This document shows, in pieces, positions 9,168 to 18,309 of a stretch of DNA of 64,000 nucleotides. The stretch comes from Colwellia sp. D2M02. GTDB taxonomy: Bacteria > Pseudomonadota > Gammaproteobacteria > Enterobacterales > Alteromonadaceae. The DNA is taken from assembly GCF_018860755.1 (NCBI RefSeq), contig NZ_JAHKPW010000058.1, positions 62,001 through 126,000 of the forward strand, in the 5' to 3' direction. Within the stretch, counting starts at the first letter, position 1. Each line of letters starts with the position of its first letter. The translations under genes were made by a program, and so were the position numbers. The notes under the pieces are model-generated. The model was not told where the DNA came from. It searched no databases and saw nothing but the letters and a program-made list of their open reading frames with translations.

Positions 9168-9625
9168 AATTTCACCTTGTAGTGAGAGAGCCAAATAATG
9201 GCTTGCTGTTTTAATAACACCAGTTCAGGCTGTTGATCTTGCTGGTAAAAATCATGAAAAGGTGTGTGTTTATGGCAATGAGCGTTTAAAAAATCCACCC
9301 AGTTAGTGCCCGTTAATGAGGCTATTTGTGCTCGATTAAAGTCATTAAATGCACAGCGCTTTAAAATACTACTTATTGCTAAAGGGCTGGCGTTATCATT
9401 AAGCGCATTAATCTCGGCAATGGCAAAACGGCGATGACGTTGTTTAAATTGCTTGTATTTATAAATGGCTAAAGCAAGTACAGCAATAACCGCTACGCAG
9501 ACTAATAATACTGTCCAGCCAGGACCTTGTGGCCACATTGAAATTACCGCAGGCTCACTAACAGGTTTTATTTCAGCCATTAGCTGGTACAGCTCTAAGT
9601 TTTCAAGATCGCTATTATCCATCAT
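9164..9625 (-). CDS. DUF4381 family membrane protein
   Basis: A protein of about 153 residues with one transmembrane helix (WTVLLVCVAVIAVLALAIY) preceded by a proline-rich segment and followed by a basic, helical cytoplasmic domain containing LNALND-type repeats and a WVDFLNAHC segment. DUF4381 proteins regularly sit between the DUF58 and BatA genes of MoxR-associated operons, and this one does so. The preferred ATG at 9625 overlaps the DUF58 stop (TAATG), and the very next codon is also ATG. A longer open frame to 9715 reads back through the DUF58 gene and is unlikely. Molecular function is unknown; a scaffold role in the Bat complex is inferred from position only. Confidence 0.78.
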   Translation of the reverse strand: MMDNSDLENLELYQLMAEIKPVSEPAVISMWPQGPGWTVLLVCVAVIAVLALAIYKYKQFKQRHRRFAIAEINALNDNASPLAISSILKRCAFNDFNRAQIASLTGTNWVDFLNAHCHKHTPFHDFYQQDQQPELVLLKQQAIIWLSHYKVKL

Positions 9626-10560
9626 TAACCTACCGCAAATGCATTTGAAAATTGGCTTAAAGTATCTTGACTGGCATCTAATTCTATCACTGTGATCCCT
9701 AATTGGTGCTGCCAATTTTTGACCTTATTTGTGCGTTCAGTAAAGGTACTCTGTAATTTTTGATGCAGTTTTTTGTCACTGGTATCTAAGGTGACCTGCT
9801 TGTCACCATCACTGACATTGAGATTTAAATTAGCGGGTAATTGCTGATTGATACTGTCTGTGACTAAACATAAAATAACGTCGTTATGGGCTGCCATTTG
9901 TGCTAAGTATTGCTCTGTGGCAGCGTCAACTTGATCAAAGTCACTGATGATAATAATCATTTGATCATGGCTGATGAGTCGCGTTGCTGCTTCTAATGGT
10001 TGATTTAAAAGCATCGGTTTTACAGGAAGCGGAAGCTCACAATGTAATGCAAGATTAAATTGGCTCAAGGTATTAATAAATTGTTCTAATGACTGTGGTT
10101 TTTTACTCGGCTTAAAAGCGTTTATTTTATTGTCGTTAAAGACTACTCCACCAACGCGATCACCTTGCTCTAAAATACGATAAGCGCATATTGCCGCTGA
10201 TTCTGCCGCAGTGACTGATTTCATATTGAGCTTTGAGCCAAAAAACATATTAACGCGCTGATCGACAATGATCAGGGCGCTGCGATCTTTTTCTTCAGCA
10301 TAAATACGAACATGAGGTTTTCCCGTGCGTGCAGTAACACGCCAATCGATACTCCGAATGTCATCACCAACACGGTAGTCTCTAAGCTCTTCAAAACTTA
10401 AACCACGACCACGAATACGAGAACTATGTCGACCCGCAAGTACGCTGTTACTGTGTTGCTTAGGTAAAAAACTCAGTTTTCGAGCACGACTTTGCAAACC
10501 TTTAAGTTGCTTAAACTCTGAGTAAATTCGCTTATCCACAGGGGAATTTGAAATAGCCAT
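9625..10560 (-). CDS. DUF58 domain protein of the MoxR operon
   Basis: A 311-residue soluble protein with the DUF58 signature: GRHSSRIRGRGLSFEELRDY and the following DDIRSIDWRVTART core, then an RVYxEE-type segment (HVRIYAEEKDRSALIIVDQ). The C-terminal half has a VWA-like fold (IIIISDFDQVD). DUF58 genes are almost always found directly downstream of moxR, as here, with an 11-base gap. The protein is believed to act with the MoxR ATPase, but no reaction is established. Its stop codon overlaps the start of the DUF4381 gene, consistent with a single coupled transcript running from the cytochrome gene through batD. Confidence 0.88.
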   Translation of the reverse strand: MAISNSPVDKRIYSEFKQLKGLQSRARKLSFLPKQHSNSVLAGRHSSRIRGRGLSFEELRDYRVGDDIRSIDWRVTARTGKPHVRIYAEEKDRSALIIVDQRVNMFFGSKLNMKSVTAAESAAICAYRILEQGDRVGGVVFNDNKINAFKPSKKPQSLEQFINTLSQFNLALHCELPLPVKPMLLNQPLEAATRLISHDQMIIIISDFDQVDAATEQYLAQMAAHNDVILCLVTDSINQQLPANLNLNVSDGDKQVTLDTSDKKLHQKLQSTFTERTNKVKNWQHQLGITVIELDASQDTLSQFSNAFAVG

Positions 10561-10571
10561 TGCTTACTCCT

Positions 10572-11567
10572 TTATGGCAAGGCAACAAGCTCAATTATTT
10601 TTGTAATGACATCTTGACTCGTCACGCCTGCGCCTTGGGCTTGATAACTTAAGCTAATACGGTGGCGAAGTACGTCAACAGCAATGTTACGAATATCTTC
10701 TGGTAACACTTGGTCGCGCTCAGCAAGCCAAGCATGAGTGCGAGCACATTTATCTAAGCCTATAGAAGCACGTGGCGATGCACCTAAATCAAGCCAACTG
10801 GCAAGTTCGTCACTGTATTTTTCAGGGATGCGAGTAGCGTAAACTAAATCGGCAATATAACGTGCCATTTCAGGACTTACCGTGATATTAGCAATTTCTT
10901 TACGTGCGTCAAAAATAACTTGTTGAGCTAAGCGGTTTGTAGCGGCAGTTGCTGTTTTTTCATCGCTGTTCGTTGTGGTGTATAAAGCTTGTTCTTCTTG
11001 TCGGACTAAGCCAATAACATCAACTTCGTCTTCAACGCTTGGGTAGTCAATGTTTACTTGCATCAAAAAGCGATCCATTTGTGCTTCAGGAAGCGGGTAG
11101 GTGCCTTCTTGTTCCACAGGGTTTTGTGTGGCGAGTACCATAAATAATGGTTCCATTTTATGGGTTTTACCAGCAACAGTAATTTGCCTTTCTTCCATCG
11201 CTTCAAGCAATGCTGATTGGACTTTTGCAGGGGCGCGGTTAATTTCATCGGCAAGAACAATGTTGGCAAAAATTGGCCCTGGATCAAATTTGAACTCGCT
11301 GCCAGAGTCAGTTTGAAAATACACTTCAGAGCCTGTGATATCTGAAGGCAGTAAGTCAGGAGTAAATTGAATACGACTAAATTGGCTATCAATATTCTTA
11401 GCTAACGACTTGATCGCACGGGTTTTGGCAAGCCCAGGTAAACCTTCAACTAACAAGTTACCATTGGCTAATATTCCAATTAATAGGCGTTCAATGACTT
11501 TTTGTTGACCAATAATACTGGCGGCCATTTGCGCTTGTAGTTGCTTTATTTGTGCGAGTGTTTCCAT
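10572..11567 (-). CDS. MoxR-family AAA+ ATPase
   Basis: A 331-residue AAA+ ATPase of the MoxR family, chaperone-like proteins that help to mature or activate partner complexes, often metalloenzymes or VWA proteins. The nucleotide site is readable as GLPGLAKT (residues 42-49), Walker B as IVLADEINRAP, sensor 1 as VLATQNPVEQEGTYPLPEAQMDRF, and the C-terminal lid as SPRASIGLDKCARTHAWL. The length is typical. It follows the cytochrome gene after only 10 bases and precedes DUF58 by 11, so it is the second gene of the operon. Co-transcription with an octaheme cytochrome suggests that the MoxR/Bat proteins may assist assembly or activity of that cytochrome or an exported partner; this is inference. 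Confidence 0.93.
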   Translation of the reverse strand: METLAQIKQLQAQMAASIIGQQKVIERLLIGILANGNLLVEGLPGLAKTRAIKSLAKNIDSQFSRIQFTPDLLPSDITGSEVYFQTDSGSEFKFDPGPIFANIVLADEINRAPAKVQSALLEAMEERQITVAGKTHKMEPLFMVLATQNPVEQEGTYPLPEAQMDRFLMQVNIDYPSVEDEVDVIGLVRQEEQALYTTTNSDEKTATAATNRLAQQVIFDARKEIANITVSPEMARYIADLVYATRIPEKYSDELASWLDLGASPRASIGLDKCARTHAWLAERDQVLPEDIRNIAVDVLRHRISLSYQAQGAGVTSQDVITKIIELVALP

Positions 11568-11577
11568 GCTACTATCC

Positions 11578-13830
11578 TTATCTATTTAGGCTCTGCATCG
11601 TTTGTATTTGTTGTATAAACTGCTGAATTTGCTGATTCCCTGGTACTAATAGTGCTAAGTTTTTTGCGTAGCGTAGCGCAAGGTCGTACTGCTTTTTAGC
11701 TAAATAAGCTTGCGCCAGACTATAACTAATATCGGGGTTGTTAGGTGTTATTTTAAAAGCATGCTGTAATGCTGCTAAGGAACGATCCATCTGTCCAATA
11801 TCTTGTAATAATAACGCGTAAGTATAGCTATAACTGGCATTATCATTCGCTAATGTTGCCGCTTCTTGAAGGTGTGTTAATGCTGCGGACTTATTTTGGC
11901 TTCTCACATAACTCATTGCCAAAGCGTAATGTAAATCAGCGGCTTCGGCATTTATTTTCAGCCCTTGTTGTAAAATATCTTGTGTTGATTTTTCATCACC
12001 TTGAGTACGATAAAGGTCAGCTAAATTAACATAGCTAGGAATAAATATATTTTCCACTTCAATTGCCGTTAAATAATGCGCTTTTGCTTGCTCAGGTTTG
12101 TTCAGTTCAAGCGCTAAGTTACCTAAGTTAGTATGAGAGAAGCCACGCTCAGCCTGATAAACTTGGCTTTGTTTATATTCATTTAAAGCGTTGGTTAGGC
12201 GTTTAGTATCAGCGTTATTTAGCTTGCCAGATGGCTCCACTAATATCGCGGCTAATGCGCGAGCGGCTTCACTGCGGATATAGCGGTGTGAATCATCTAA
12301 TAAGCTATTAAGCATGCGCCAGCGCTGCCATATATCATAAGGCATAGCGGCCTCTATCGCTGCTTGGCGTTTGAGCGGCTCATTTTCTTTGACCGCCCTA
12401 ACAATAGCAACCACGGCATTGTTATCAGGGGTATTTGCTAAACGACTTAAAGCCGATGCGCGAATAATATCTGGGAAATCTTTATTTTGAGCTATTTTAG
12501 TTAACATTGCTGAACTATTAGGTAAGCGGTTATCTGCCGCATGAAAAGCTAATGAAAAATGCTCGCTGCCTATAAATTTAGAATTTGGATGCCATTGTTT
12601 GATATTTTTAACCGCCCACTGTGGTGTTTTATCTTCATGGCAGCTATTACAGGCATTAGGCGCTTTTGTTTTTAAGGTTAAATCTGGGCGTGGCACACGA
12701 AAGCTGTGATCACGTCTCGCATCAACCTGCATAAAGGTTGTGGCGGGCATATGACAATCCACACATTGGCTGCCAGCGGTATCAACCTTATGACCATGAT
12801 GGGTAGGGGTATTAAATACTTCACTGGTGTGGCATTGAGTACAGGTTTGGTTGCCCGGTAGCTTTAATTTACCTGAATGTGGATTATGACAATTGCTACA
12901 GGTAACACCCGCTTCAAACATTTTGCTTTGTTGGAATGAGCCCCAGACATAATCTTCATCCCATACTTGTCCATCAACATGATATAACTCTGGGGTAATT
13001 AACGAAGGTTGAAACTGTGTTAAAAAGGCGTGCGGCTCTTTGCGGTCTCCTAATTGAGCTCGCCTTGAGTGACACGTTGCGCAAACGGGAACTTGCTCTG
13101 AGCTTTGAATCGGCTCGGCGCTTTTCATACTACCATCAGCTTGGCGCACAAATAGCGGTGTTTTTTTATTGATATTTACAGCAAGGCCTTTGTCTTTAAT
13201 TTGAGTATCGCCATGAGCCCAACTTAAATGTTGTTTAGTATCACCATGACATGCCTTGCAGCTTACATTCATTTCGCTAAAGGTTGACTTAAAGCTATTG
13301 GTTTTTAAATCAAACTGCTTTTTAAAATCAGTTGAGTGGCAGTCGGCACACATATGATTCCAGTTTTGTCCCATTTGTGACCAGTGAAATAAATCATGTT
13401 GTTTCTGATCAGGGTGTAAAACAAACCAGCGCTGCCCACCTTGCTCTTTTGTTCGAGAATCCCAAGCAAAGGGAAATAACTGGATTTTACCTTGGCCCAT
13501 ATCAAACATGTATTGCTGGAGTGGTTGGTAACCAAAGGTATAAAGCACGGGGTAATTTGTTAACTTGCCTTGTAAATTAGGCATAGTGATCATTAATGTT
13601 TTATTTTCGGTGTAAAACCGAGCTTGTTGGTTTTGATAATTAAGGGTTTGGTTATCAAAGTTACCTAACACTGTTGCTGTTGTGGCGGGCTCCATCGCGT
13701 GGAAATGGTCAGATTGCTGCCAGTCTTGCACTTGGCTTTGATGACATGAAATACATGCTTGCTCGCTAGCATATATTGGCTGAGCCAGAAACAAGGCATA
13801 TAGCCATATCAATAAAGGGAGAAATCGCAT
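11578..13830 (-). CDS. Octaheme c-type cytochrome with TPR C-terminal domain
   Basis: A 750-residue exported protein. It has a signal peptide (residues 1-21, ending PIYAS) and eight CxxCH haem-attachment motifs: CISCH, CADCH, CKACH, CATCH, CSNCH, CTQCH, CVDCH and CNSCH, all within the first 400 residues. The second half consists of helical HEAT-like repeats followed by several TPR units (for example LGNLALELNKPEQAKAHYLTAIEVEN). The N-terminal part resembles the cytochrome c554 / multihaem nitrite-reductase-like superfamily with paired CxxCH motifs. It probably transfers electrons in the periplasm, with the TPR part binding partners. It is the first gene of the operon leading into moxR-bat, and diverges from the second sulfatase. 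Substrate and electron donor are not evident. Confidence 0.88.
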   Translation of the reverse strand: MRFLPLLIWLYALFLAQPIYASEQACISCHQSQVQDWQQSDHFHAMEPATTATVLGNFDNQTLNYQNQQARFYTENKTLMITMPNLQGKLTNYPVLYTFGYQPLQQYMFDMGQGKIQLFPFAWDSRTKEQGGQRWFVLHPDQKQHDLFHWSQMGQNWNHMCADCHSTDFKKQFDLKTNSFKSTFSEMNVSCKACHGDTKQHLSWAHGDTQIKDKGLAVNINKKTPLFVRQADGSMKSAEPIQSSEQVPVCATCHSRRAQLGDRKEPHAFLTQFQPSLITPELYHVDGQVWDEDYVWGSFQQSKMFEAGVTCSNCHNPHSGKLKLPGNQTCTQCHTSEVFNTPTHHGHKVDTAGSQCVDCHMPATTFMQVDARRDHSFRVPRPDLTLKTKAPNACNSCHEDKTPQWAVKNIKQWHPNSKFIGSEHFSLAFHAADNRLPNSSAMLTKIAQNKDFPDIIRASALSRLANTPDNNAVVAIVRAVKENEPLKRQAAIEAAMPYDIWQRWRMLNSLLDDSHRYIRSEAARALAAILVEPSGKLNNADTKRLTNALNEYKQSQVYQAERGFSHTNLGNLALELNKPEQAKAHYLTAIEVENIFIPSYVNLADLYRTQGDEKSTQDILQQGLKINAEAADLHYALAMSYVRSQNKSAALTHLQEAATLANDNASYSYTYALLLQDIGQMDRSLAALQHAFKITPNNPDISYSLAQAYLAKKQYDLALRYAKNLALLVPGNQQIQQFIQQIQTMQSLNR

Positions 13831-14091
13831 TTACAGTTATCCTTGCGCGAACATAATTATGTGGTTTTTATTAACTTATATCAGCACTAGGCTACCAGAG
13901 TAAAGTTTATAAGAGATTAAATTTTAAAGACTTTGTAACCGTACATAATAGTTACTTTATTTACTTTTTTTGTATATATAGCAACATGGTACATGATTTT
14001 TTTTCGTTGCAATAAAGTTGAAATAGTATAGCTTTAAACTAGTCTCTAGATTAGACATCTTATTACGTTAGTTTTAACAAGGAGCACACAG

Positions 14092-15666
14092 GTGATTTCT
14101 ATAAAATCGAATATTAAGCAACTCGTTGCAGTTGCAGCACTTGCAATGGGGGTTGGCTCTGTACAAGCTGCAGAAAAACCTAACATCTTAGTTATTTGGG
14201 GCGATGATATTGGTGTACATAATATCAGCGCATACAATCATGGCATTATGGGTTATCAAACGCCGAATATAGATCGTATTGCTAAAGAAGGGGCAATGTT
14301 TACCGATTCTTATGCACAACAGTCTTGTACAGCAGGTCGTGCATCATTTGTTTTAGGTCAACACCCATTTAGAACGGGTTTATTAACCATTGGTATGCCA
14401 GGCTCTGATCACGGTATTCCAGATTGGTCACCAACTATTGGTGACTTATTAAAAGAACAAGGTTATGTAACAGGACAATTTGGTAAAAACCATTTAGGTG
14501 ACCAAGATAAGCATCTTCCAACTAACCACGGCTTTGATGAGTTTTTTGGTAACCTTTACCACTTAAACGCTGAAGAAGAGCCAGAAGGTTACTTTTACCC
14601 TAAAGACCCAGAGTTCCGTAAAAAGTACGGCCCTCGTGGTGTATTAAAAGCAACTGCTGATGGAAAAATTGAAGATACTGGTCCATTAACTAAGAAACGT
14701 ATGGAACATGCGGATGACGAGTTTATGGCTGCGGGTCTTGATTTTATGGAACGCGCTGTTAAACAGAAAAAACCATTCTTTATGTGGATGAACTCTACAC
14801 GTATGCACGTTTGGACTCATTTAAAAGAAGAGTCGGTGGGTGTTACAGGTAAAGGTTTATACCCAGACGGTATGGCTGAGCACGATAAAGCAGTAGGTGT
14901 ACTACTAGATAAGCTTGATGAGCTTAAAATTGCTGATAACACTATCGTTGTTTACTCAACGGATAACGGCGCAGAAACTATTTCTTGGCCAGATGGTGGT
15001 ACTACACCATTCCATGGCGAGAAAGGTACTACATGGGAAGGAGGTTTCCGTGTTCCGATGATGGTTCGTTGGCCAGGTACGGTTAAGCCAGATACTATTA
15101 TCAACGATATCATTTCACAAGAAGATTGGATGCCTACATTCCTAGCTGCTGCAGGTGAGCCTAACGTGGTTGCAAAACTGAAAAAAGGTTACCGTGCTAA
15201 TGGTAAAAAATGGCGTGTACACCTTGACGGTTACAACATGAAGCCATTCTTTGAAGGTAAAGTAGATAAATCACCTCGTGATAGCATCTTTTACTTTGGC
15301 GCTACGGGTGAGCTAAATGCAGTTCGTTGGAACGATTGGAAAATTCACTTTGCAACACTTTCTGGCGGTATTAATACAGCAACTCGTGAAACACCAGCAT
15401 GGCCGTTGATTATTAACCTTCGTCAAGACCCGTACCAAAAAGGTGCACTTGAGTCTGAAATGTACTTAAAATGGTATGCAGAAAATACTATGTGGTTATT
15501 CGTACCAGTACAAGAGAAAGTTATGGGATTCTTAAAGACTATTCCAGACTACCCTTTCCAAATGGGTTCTAGCTTAAGTTCAGGTAATATCAGCTATGAC
15601 ACATTTAGACAGCAAGATGCGTTGAAAAAATTAAAAGAGCTTGATGCTTTAGTTCCTCGTAACTAA
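14092..15666 (+). CDS. Exported arylsulfatase-family sulfatase (copy 2)
   Basis: A 524-residue type I sulfatase starting at GTG, with AAGGAG (14079-14084) seven bases upstream. The signal peptide ends near VQAAE (residue 27). The formylglycine motif is C79-T-A-G-R83, again CxAxR. It keeps the calcium ligands GDDIG, FGKNHLGD, STDNGAE and TTWEGGFRVP. Long identical stretches with the sulfatase at 3729 (for example QFGKNHLGD and DFMERAVKQKKPFF) show they are paralogues, but the C-terminal third differs. It diverges from the cytochrome-MoxR-Bat operon and is followed by a terminator and an exported HAD phosphatase. Substrate is unknown; exported sulfatases in marine bacteria usually act on algal sulfated sugars or small sulfate esters. 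Confidence 0.92.
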   Translation: MISIKSNIKQLVAVAALAMGVGSVQAAEKPNILVIWGDDIGVHNISAYNHGIMGYQTPNIDRIAKEGAMFTDSYAQQSCTAGRASFVLGQHPFRTGLLTIGMPGSDHGIPDWSPTIGDLLKEQGYVTGQFGKNHLGDQDKHLPTNHGFDEFFGNLYHLNAEEEPEGYFYPKDPEFRKKYGPRGVLKATADGKIEDTGPLTKKRMEHADDEFMAAGLDFMERAVKQKKPFFMWMNSTRMHVWTHLKEESVGVTGKGLYPDGMAEHDKAVGVLLDKLDELKIADNTIVVYSTDNGAETISWPDGGTTPFHGEKGTTWEGGFRVPMMVRWPGTVKPDTIINDIISQEDWMPTFLAAAGEPNVVAKLKKGYRANGKKWRVHLDGYNMKPFFEGKVDKSPRDSIFYFGATGELNAVRWNDWKIHFATLSGGINTATRETPAWPLIINLRQDPYQKGALESEMYLKWYAENTMWLFVPVQEKVMGFLKTIPDYPFQMGSSLSSGNISYDTFRQQDALKKLKELDALVPRN

Positions 15667-15710
15667 ACATAAGCATTAATTAAATGCCAACTAGGTATTA
15701 ATTTAATCTT

Positions 15711-15741
15711 AAAGCCAATTTCGTTTGAAATTGGCTTTTTT
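15711..15741 (+). terminator. Rho-independent terminator after sulfatase 2
   Basis: A perfect 12-bp stem AAAGCCAATTTC/GAAATTGGCTTT with a GTTT loop is followed by more T residues. It lies between the sulfatase and the HAD gene, so the second gene needs read-through or its own promoter. Confidence 0.85.
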
Positions 15742-15758
15742 ACTTAAAAGGAGTTTGT

Positions 15759-16730
15759 ATGAAATTACTTCAATCATTATTTGTTATAACAAGTCTTGTG
15801 GTTACTACCACTTGTGTTGCGGCTGAGCCGTTAGCGTCATGGCAAGAAGGTGCACGTAAAAATACAATTATCGAATTTGTGAAAAAAACTACTACCGAAG
15901 GCTCTAAAGACTTTATTGCTGTTGCGGACCGAGTTGCGGTATTTGATAACGATGGTACTTTATGGGCTGAACAACCAGCATATTTTCAGTTGTTTTTTGC
16001 ACTATCACAAGTTAAACAGCTTGCTCCCGATAACCCGCAGTGGAAAACCACTCAGCCATACGCAGATATTCTTCAAGGTAAAATTCCTGCTCATATGACA
16101 GAAAAAGATTTAATTGAGTTGGTGATGAATACTCACGCAGGGATGACGAGCGAGGTGTTTACTCAGCAAGTTTCATCATGGATGAGTTTAGCAAAACATC
16201 CAATAACGAAAAAGCCATTTACAGACATGGTTTATCAACCGATGCTTGAGTTACTAACGTATTTACGTGAGCATGATTATAAAACTTTCATTGTTTCTGG
16301 TGGTGGGGTTGAGTTTATGCGTGCATGGGCCCCTGACGTTTATGGTATTCCCGCAGAACAAATTATTGGCAGTCGCATTGCTTCTGAATATAAAGTAATT
16401 GATGGTGTGCCGAAAATTGTTCGATTACCTGAACTTGAATTTAACAATGACAAAGCTGGTAAGCCCATTGGTATTTATAATGCTATTGGCAAGCGACCAA
16501 TTATCGCAGTCGGCAATTCTGATGGTGACAGAGCTATGCTTGAATGGACAACTGCAGGTGCAGAGAGTCGTTTAGGGGTTATCGTTCATCATACGGATAA
16601 AGAACGTGAATGGGCGTACGATAAAGATTCAAAAATAGGTAAGCTTGATAAAGCATTAATACAAGCGGAAAAAGAAAACTGGCTAGTTGTTGATATGAAA
16701 AATGATTGGTCGGTTGTTTATAAAAAGTAA
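15759..16730 (+). CDS. Exported HAD-family phosphatase
   Basis: A 323-residue haloacid-dehalogenase superfamily hydrolase with a signal peptide (residues 1-22, ending TCVAAE). Motif I is VFDNDGTLW (nucleophile D63 and D65), motif II is IVSGGG, and motif IV is VGNSDGDRAML. The cap domain between motifs I and II is helical, as in phosphoserine-phosphatase-like members. It should be a periplasmic phosphomonoesterase. AAAAGGAG precedes the ATG. It follows sulfatase 2 on the same strand and converges on an outer-membrane protein gene. The pairing of an exported sulfatase with an exported HAD hydrolase suggests a joint role in stripping sulfate and phosphate from exported or scavenged substrates, but the target is not known. 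Confidence 0.87.
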   Translation: MKLLQSLFVITSLVVTTTCVAAEPLASWQEGARKNTIIEFVKKTTTEGSKDFIAVADRVAVFDNDGTLWAEQPAYFQLFFALSQVKQLAPDNPQWKTTQPYADILQGKIPAHMTEKDLIELVMNTHAGMTSEVFTQQVSSWMSLAKHPITKKPFTDMVYQPMLELLTYLREHDYKTFIVSGGGVEFMRAWAPDVYGIPAEQIIGSRIASEYKVIDGVPKIVRLPELEFNNDKAGKPIGIYNAIGKRPIIAVGNSDGDRAMLEWTTAGAESRLGVIVHHTDKEREWAYDKDSKIGKLDKALIQAEKENWLVVDMKNDWSVVYKK

Positions 16731-16823
16731 CGCGGTTTAATTAATAGCTGCGCTAGATAAATATGTTTAGCGCAGCGTTAACTGTTTAAGCTGAAAGCTT
16801 GAATTTAATTTTTAGTAAATATG

Positions 16824-17609
16824 TTACAGCTGATAATTAAATTCAATGCGATGGTCGCCATCGGCAAAGTTGACATTTTTATTCCAGTTGGCAAAGTAGC
16901 GTAAATTCATACGAGGGTTGATTTGGTAACTAGCAACAAACTCATGAGTTAATATATTGCTTTGGTTTGCGCCATAATAGTTGTCTTTATAGTTATCAGA
17001 GCCTGCAACTGTCGTGAGCCAAAACGGGTTGTAATTCAACCAAATCTTATCAGTAATGGTAACTTTCGCATACATCCCTACTAAGGCATATGCTCCCATG
17101 GTTGAGTAACCACTGTCGTAGCTGCCGTCATCTTCAAGTACATTTTCACCTACTGAAATACCTGCACCTGCAAGTGGATAAAAAGTAAAAATCCCTTGTG
17201 GCGGTAAAGCTTGAATAAAGCTATAAGACACATCCATGCTTTCATCCGACACTAAACTAGCTTTAAGGTTGTAATTAGCGTCAATTTGGGTTGCGCGACC
17301 ATTTGTTAGGTTGGTACCAAAGTTACGAAAGCGAAATGAGTCTATCGAGTCAGTTGTTTTATCATCATCACGAAAACCGAAAACATCACCGTAAATACCT
17401 TTGACTTCGATTATATTCATACCCGCGGTACTTTTATCACCAGTATCATAGGTTTGACCAATTTTTAAATTAATGCCTTTATCTGTAACTCCAAAGCCTG
17501 CTTGGGTATATACCGCAAGGGGGTCTGACATGTCTTGCACTTCTTTCTCTTCGGCAGCGATAGTTGTCAGTGGTAATAAAGTTAGTAAGCTTAGTAAAGT
17601 GTATTTCAT
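16824..17609 (-). CDS. Outer-membrane beta-barrel-like protein
   Basis: A 261-residue exported protein: signal peptide (residues 1-18, ending TTIAAE), then alternating polar/aromatic strands, and a C-terminal strand ending HRIEFNYQL that resembles an outer-membrane insertion signal. Segments such as INPRMNLRYFANWNKNV and WLNYNPFWLTTV look like transmembrane strands. I do not recognise a named family; it could be a small porin or a channel for breakdown products. It converges with the HAD gene and ends the sulfatase island. Assignment as an outer-membrane protein is inferred from these features, with no specific substrate. Confidence 0.65.
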   Translation of the reverse strand: MKYTLLSLLTLLPLTTIAAEEKEVQDMSDPLAVYTQAGFGVTDKGINLKIGQTYDTGDKSTAGMNIIEVKGIYGDVFGFRDDDKTTDSIDSFRFRNFGTNLTNGRATQIDANYNLKASLVSDESMDVSYSFIQALPPQGIFTFYPLAGAGISVGENVLEDDGSYDSGYSTMGAYALVGMYAKVTITDKIWLNYNPFWLTTVAGSDNYKDNYYGANQSNILTHEFVASYQINPRMNLRYFANWNKNVNFADGDHRIEFNYQL

Positions 17610-17844
17610 TACTTAATCCTTTAATTTTTTAAAGTGGCCGTATGAGCAACCTTTATGCTACAAGTCTTATTGCTTAAGGGATTGTTCAAAGGCAGTGCTT
17701 TAATAAGTTATATTTGAGTGATTTAAACTATAGTTCACGCTCGGTAAAATATAACAGCAGCTAAAATTAAATCATGTTAACGTTTTCTGAACAACGTTTA
17801 ACTTATTTTATAGTACGTTATGTGGAGCATCTTGTAAGGCTAAA

Positions 17845-18270
17845 CTATGAAATGTTGCCATTAATTGTCGCGACAATGGTTCTACTGCCGCCGTAATCTC
17901 TATGTTCACCTAAATAGATCCCTTGCCAAATTCCCATATTCAAAACCCCTTGGCTAATAGGTATTGTTAAACTACAGCCTAATGTACTGGCTTTTATATG
18001 AGCAGGCATATCATCGTCACCTTCATAGGTATGTTGATAATAGGCAGCACGCTCGGGTACAAAATGATTAAAATGCGCTTCCATATCGCTACGCACTGTT
18101 GGGTCTGCATTTTCGTTGATAGTTAACGAGGCTGAAGAGTGCTTAATAAATAAGTGTAAAATGCCACATTCTACTTGCCTGAGTTCGGGTAAACTTCTGA
18201 TAATTTCATCAGTTACTAAATGGAAGCCACGTTTTCGTGCTTTTAAGGTTATTTGTGTTTGATACCACAT
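17845..18270 (-). CDS. yjbQ: YjbQ family (UPF0047) protein
   Basis: A 141-residue protein of the YjbQ/UPF0047 family, typical length. It contains the characteristic [18 protein letters not shown]-type segment ([20 protein letters not shown]), [12 protein letters not shown], and [15 protein letters not shown] with the final [17 protein letters not shown]. These conserved His/Glu residues surround a small cavity in known structures. Some members have weak thiamine-phosphate synthase activity, and the physiological role is unclear. It lies 39 bases downstream of metR on the same strand and may be co-transcribed with it. The start ATG at 18270 is preceded by AAAAAGGAGC within a plausible distance. 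Confidence 0.9.
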   Translation of the reverse strand: MWYQTQITLKARKRGFHLVTDEIIRSLPELRQVECGILHLFIKHSSASLTINENADPTVRSDMEAHFNHFVPERAAYYQHTYEGDDDMPAHIKASTLGCSLTIPISQGVLNMGIWQGIYLGEHRDYGGSRTIVATINGNIS

Positions 18271-18309
18271 AGTTATTTCCTAGCTCCTTTTTAGCTATTT
18301 ATTAATGCA

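Noticed and set aside
15759-16730. The HAD protein as a sulfatase maturation factor
   Set aside because: It has DNDGT and other HAD phosphatase motifs, and neither an FGE-sulfatase fold nor a radical-SAM CxxxCxxC motif.
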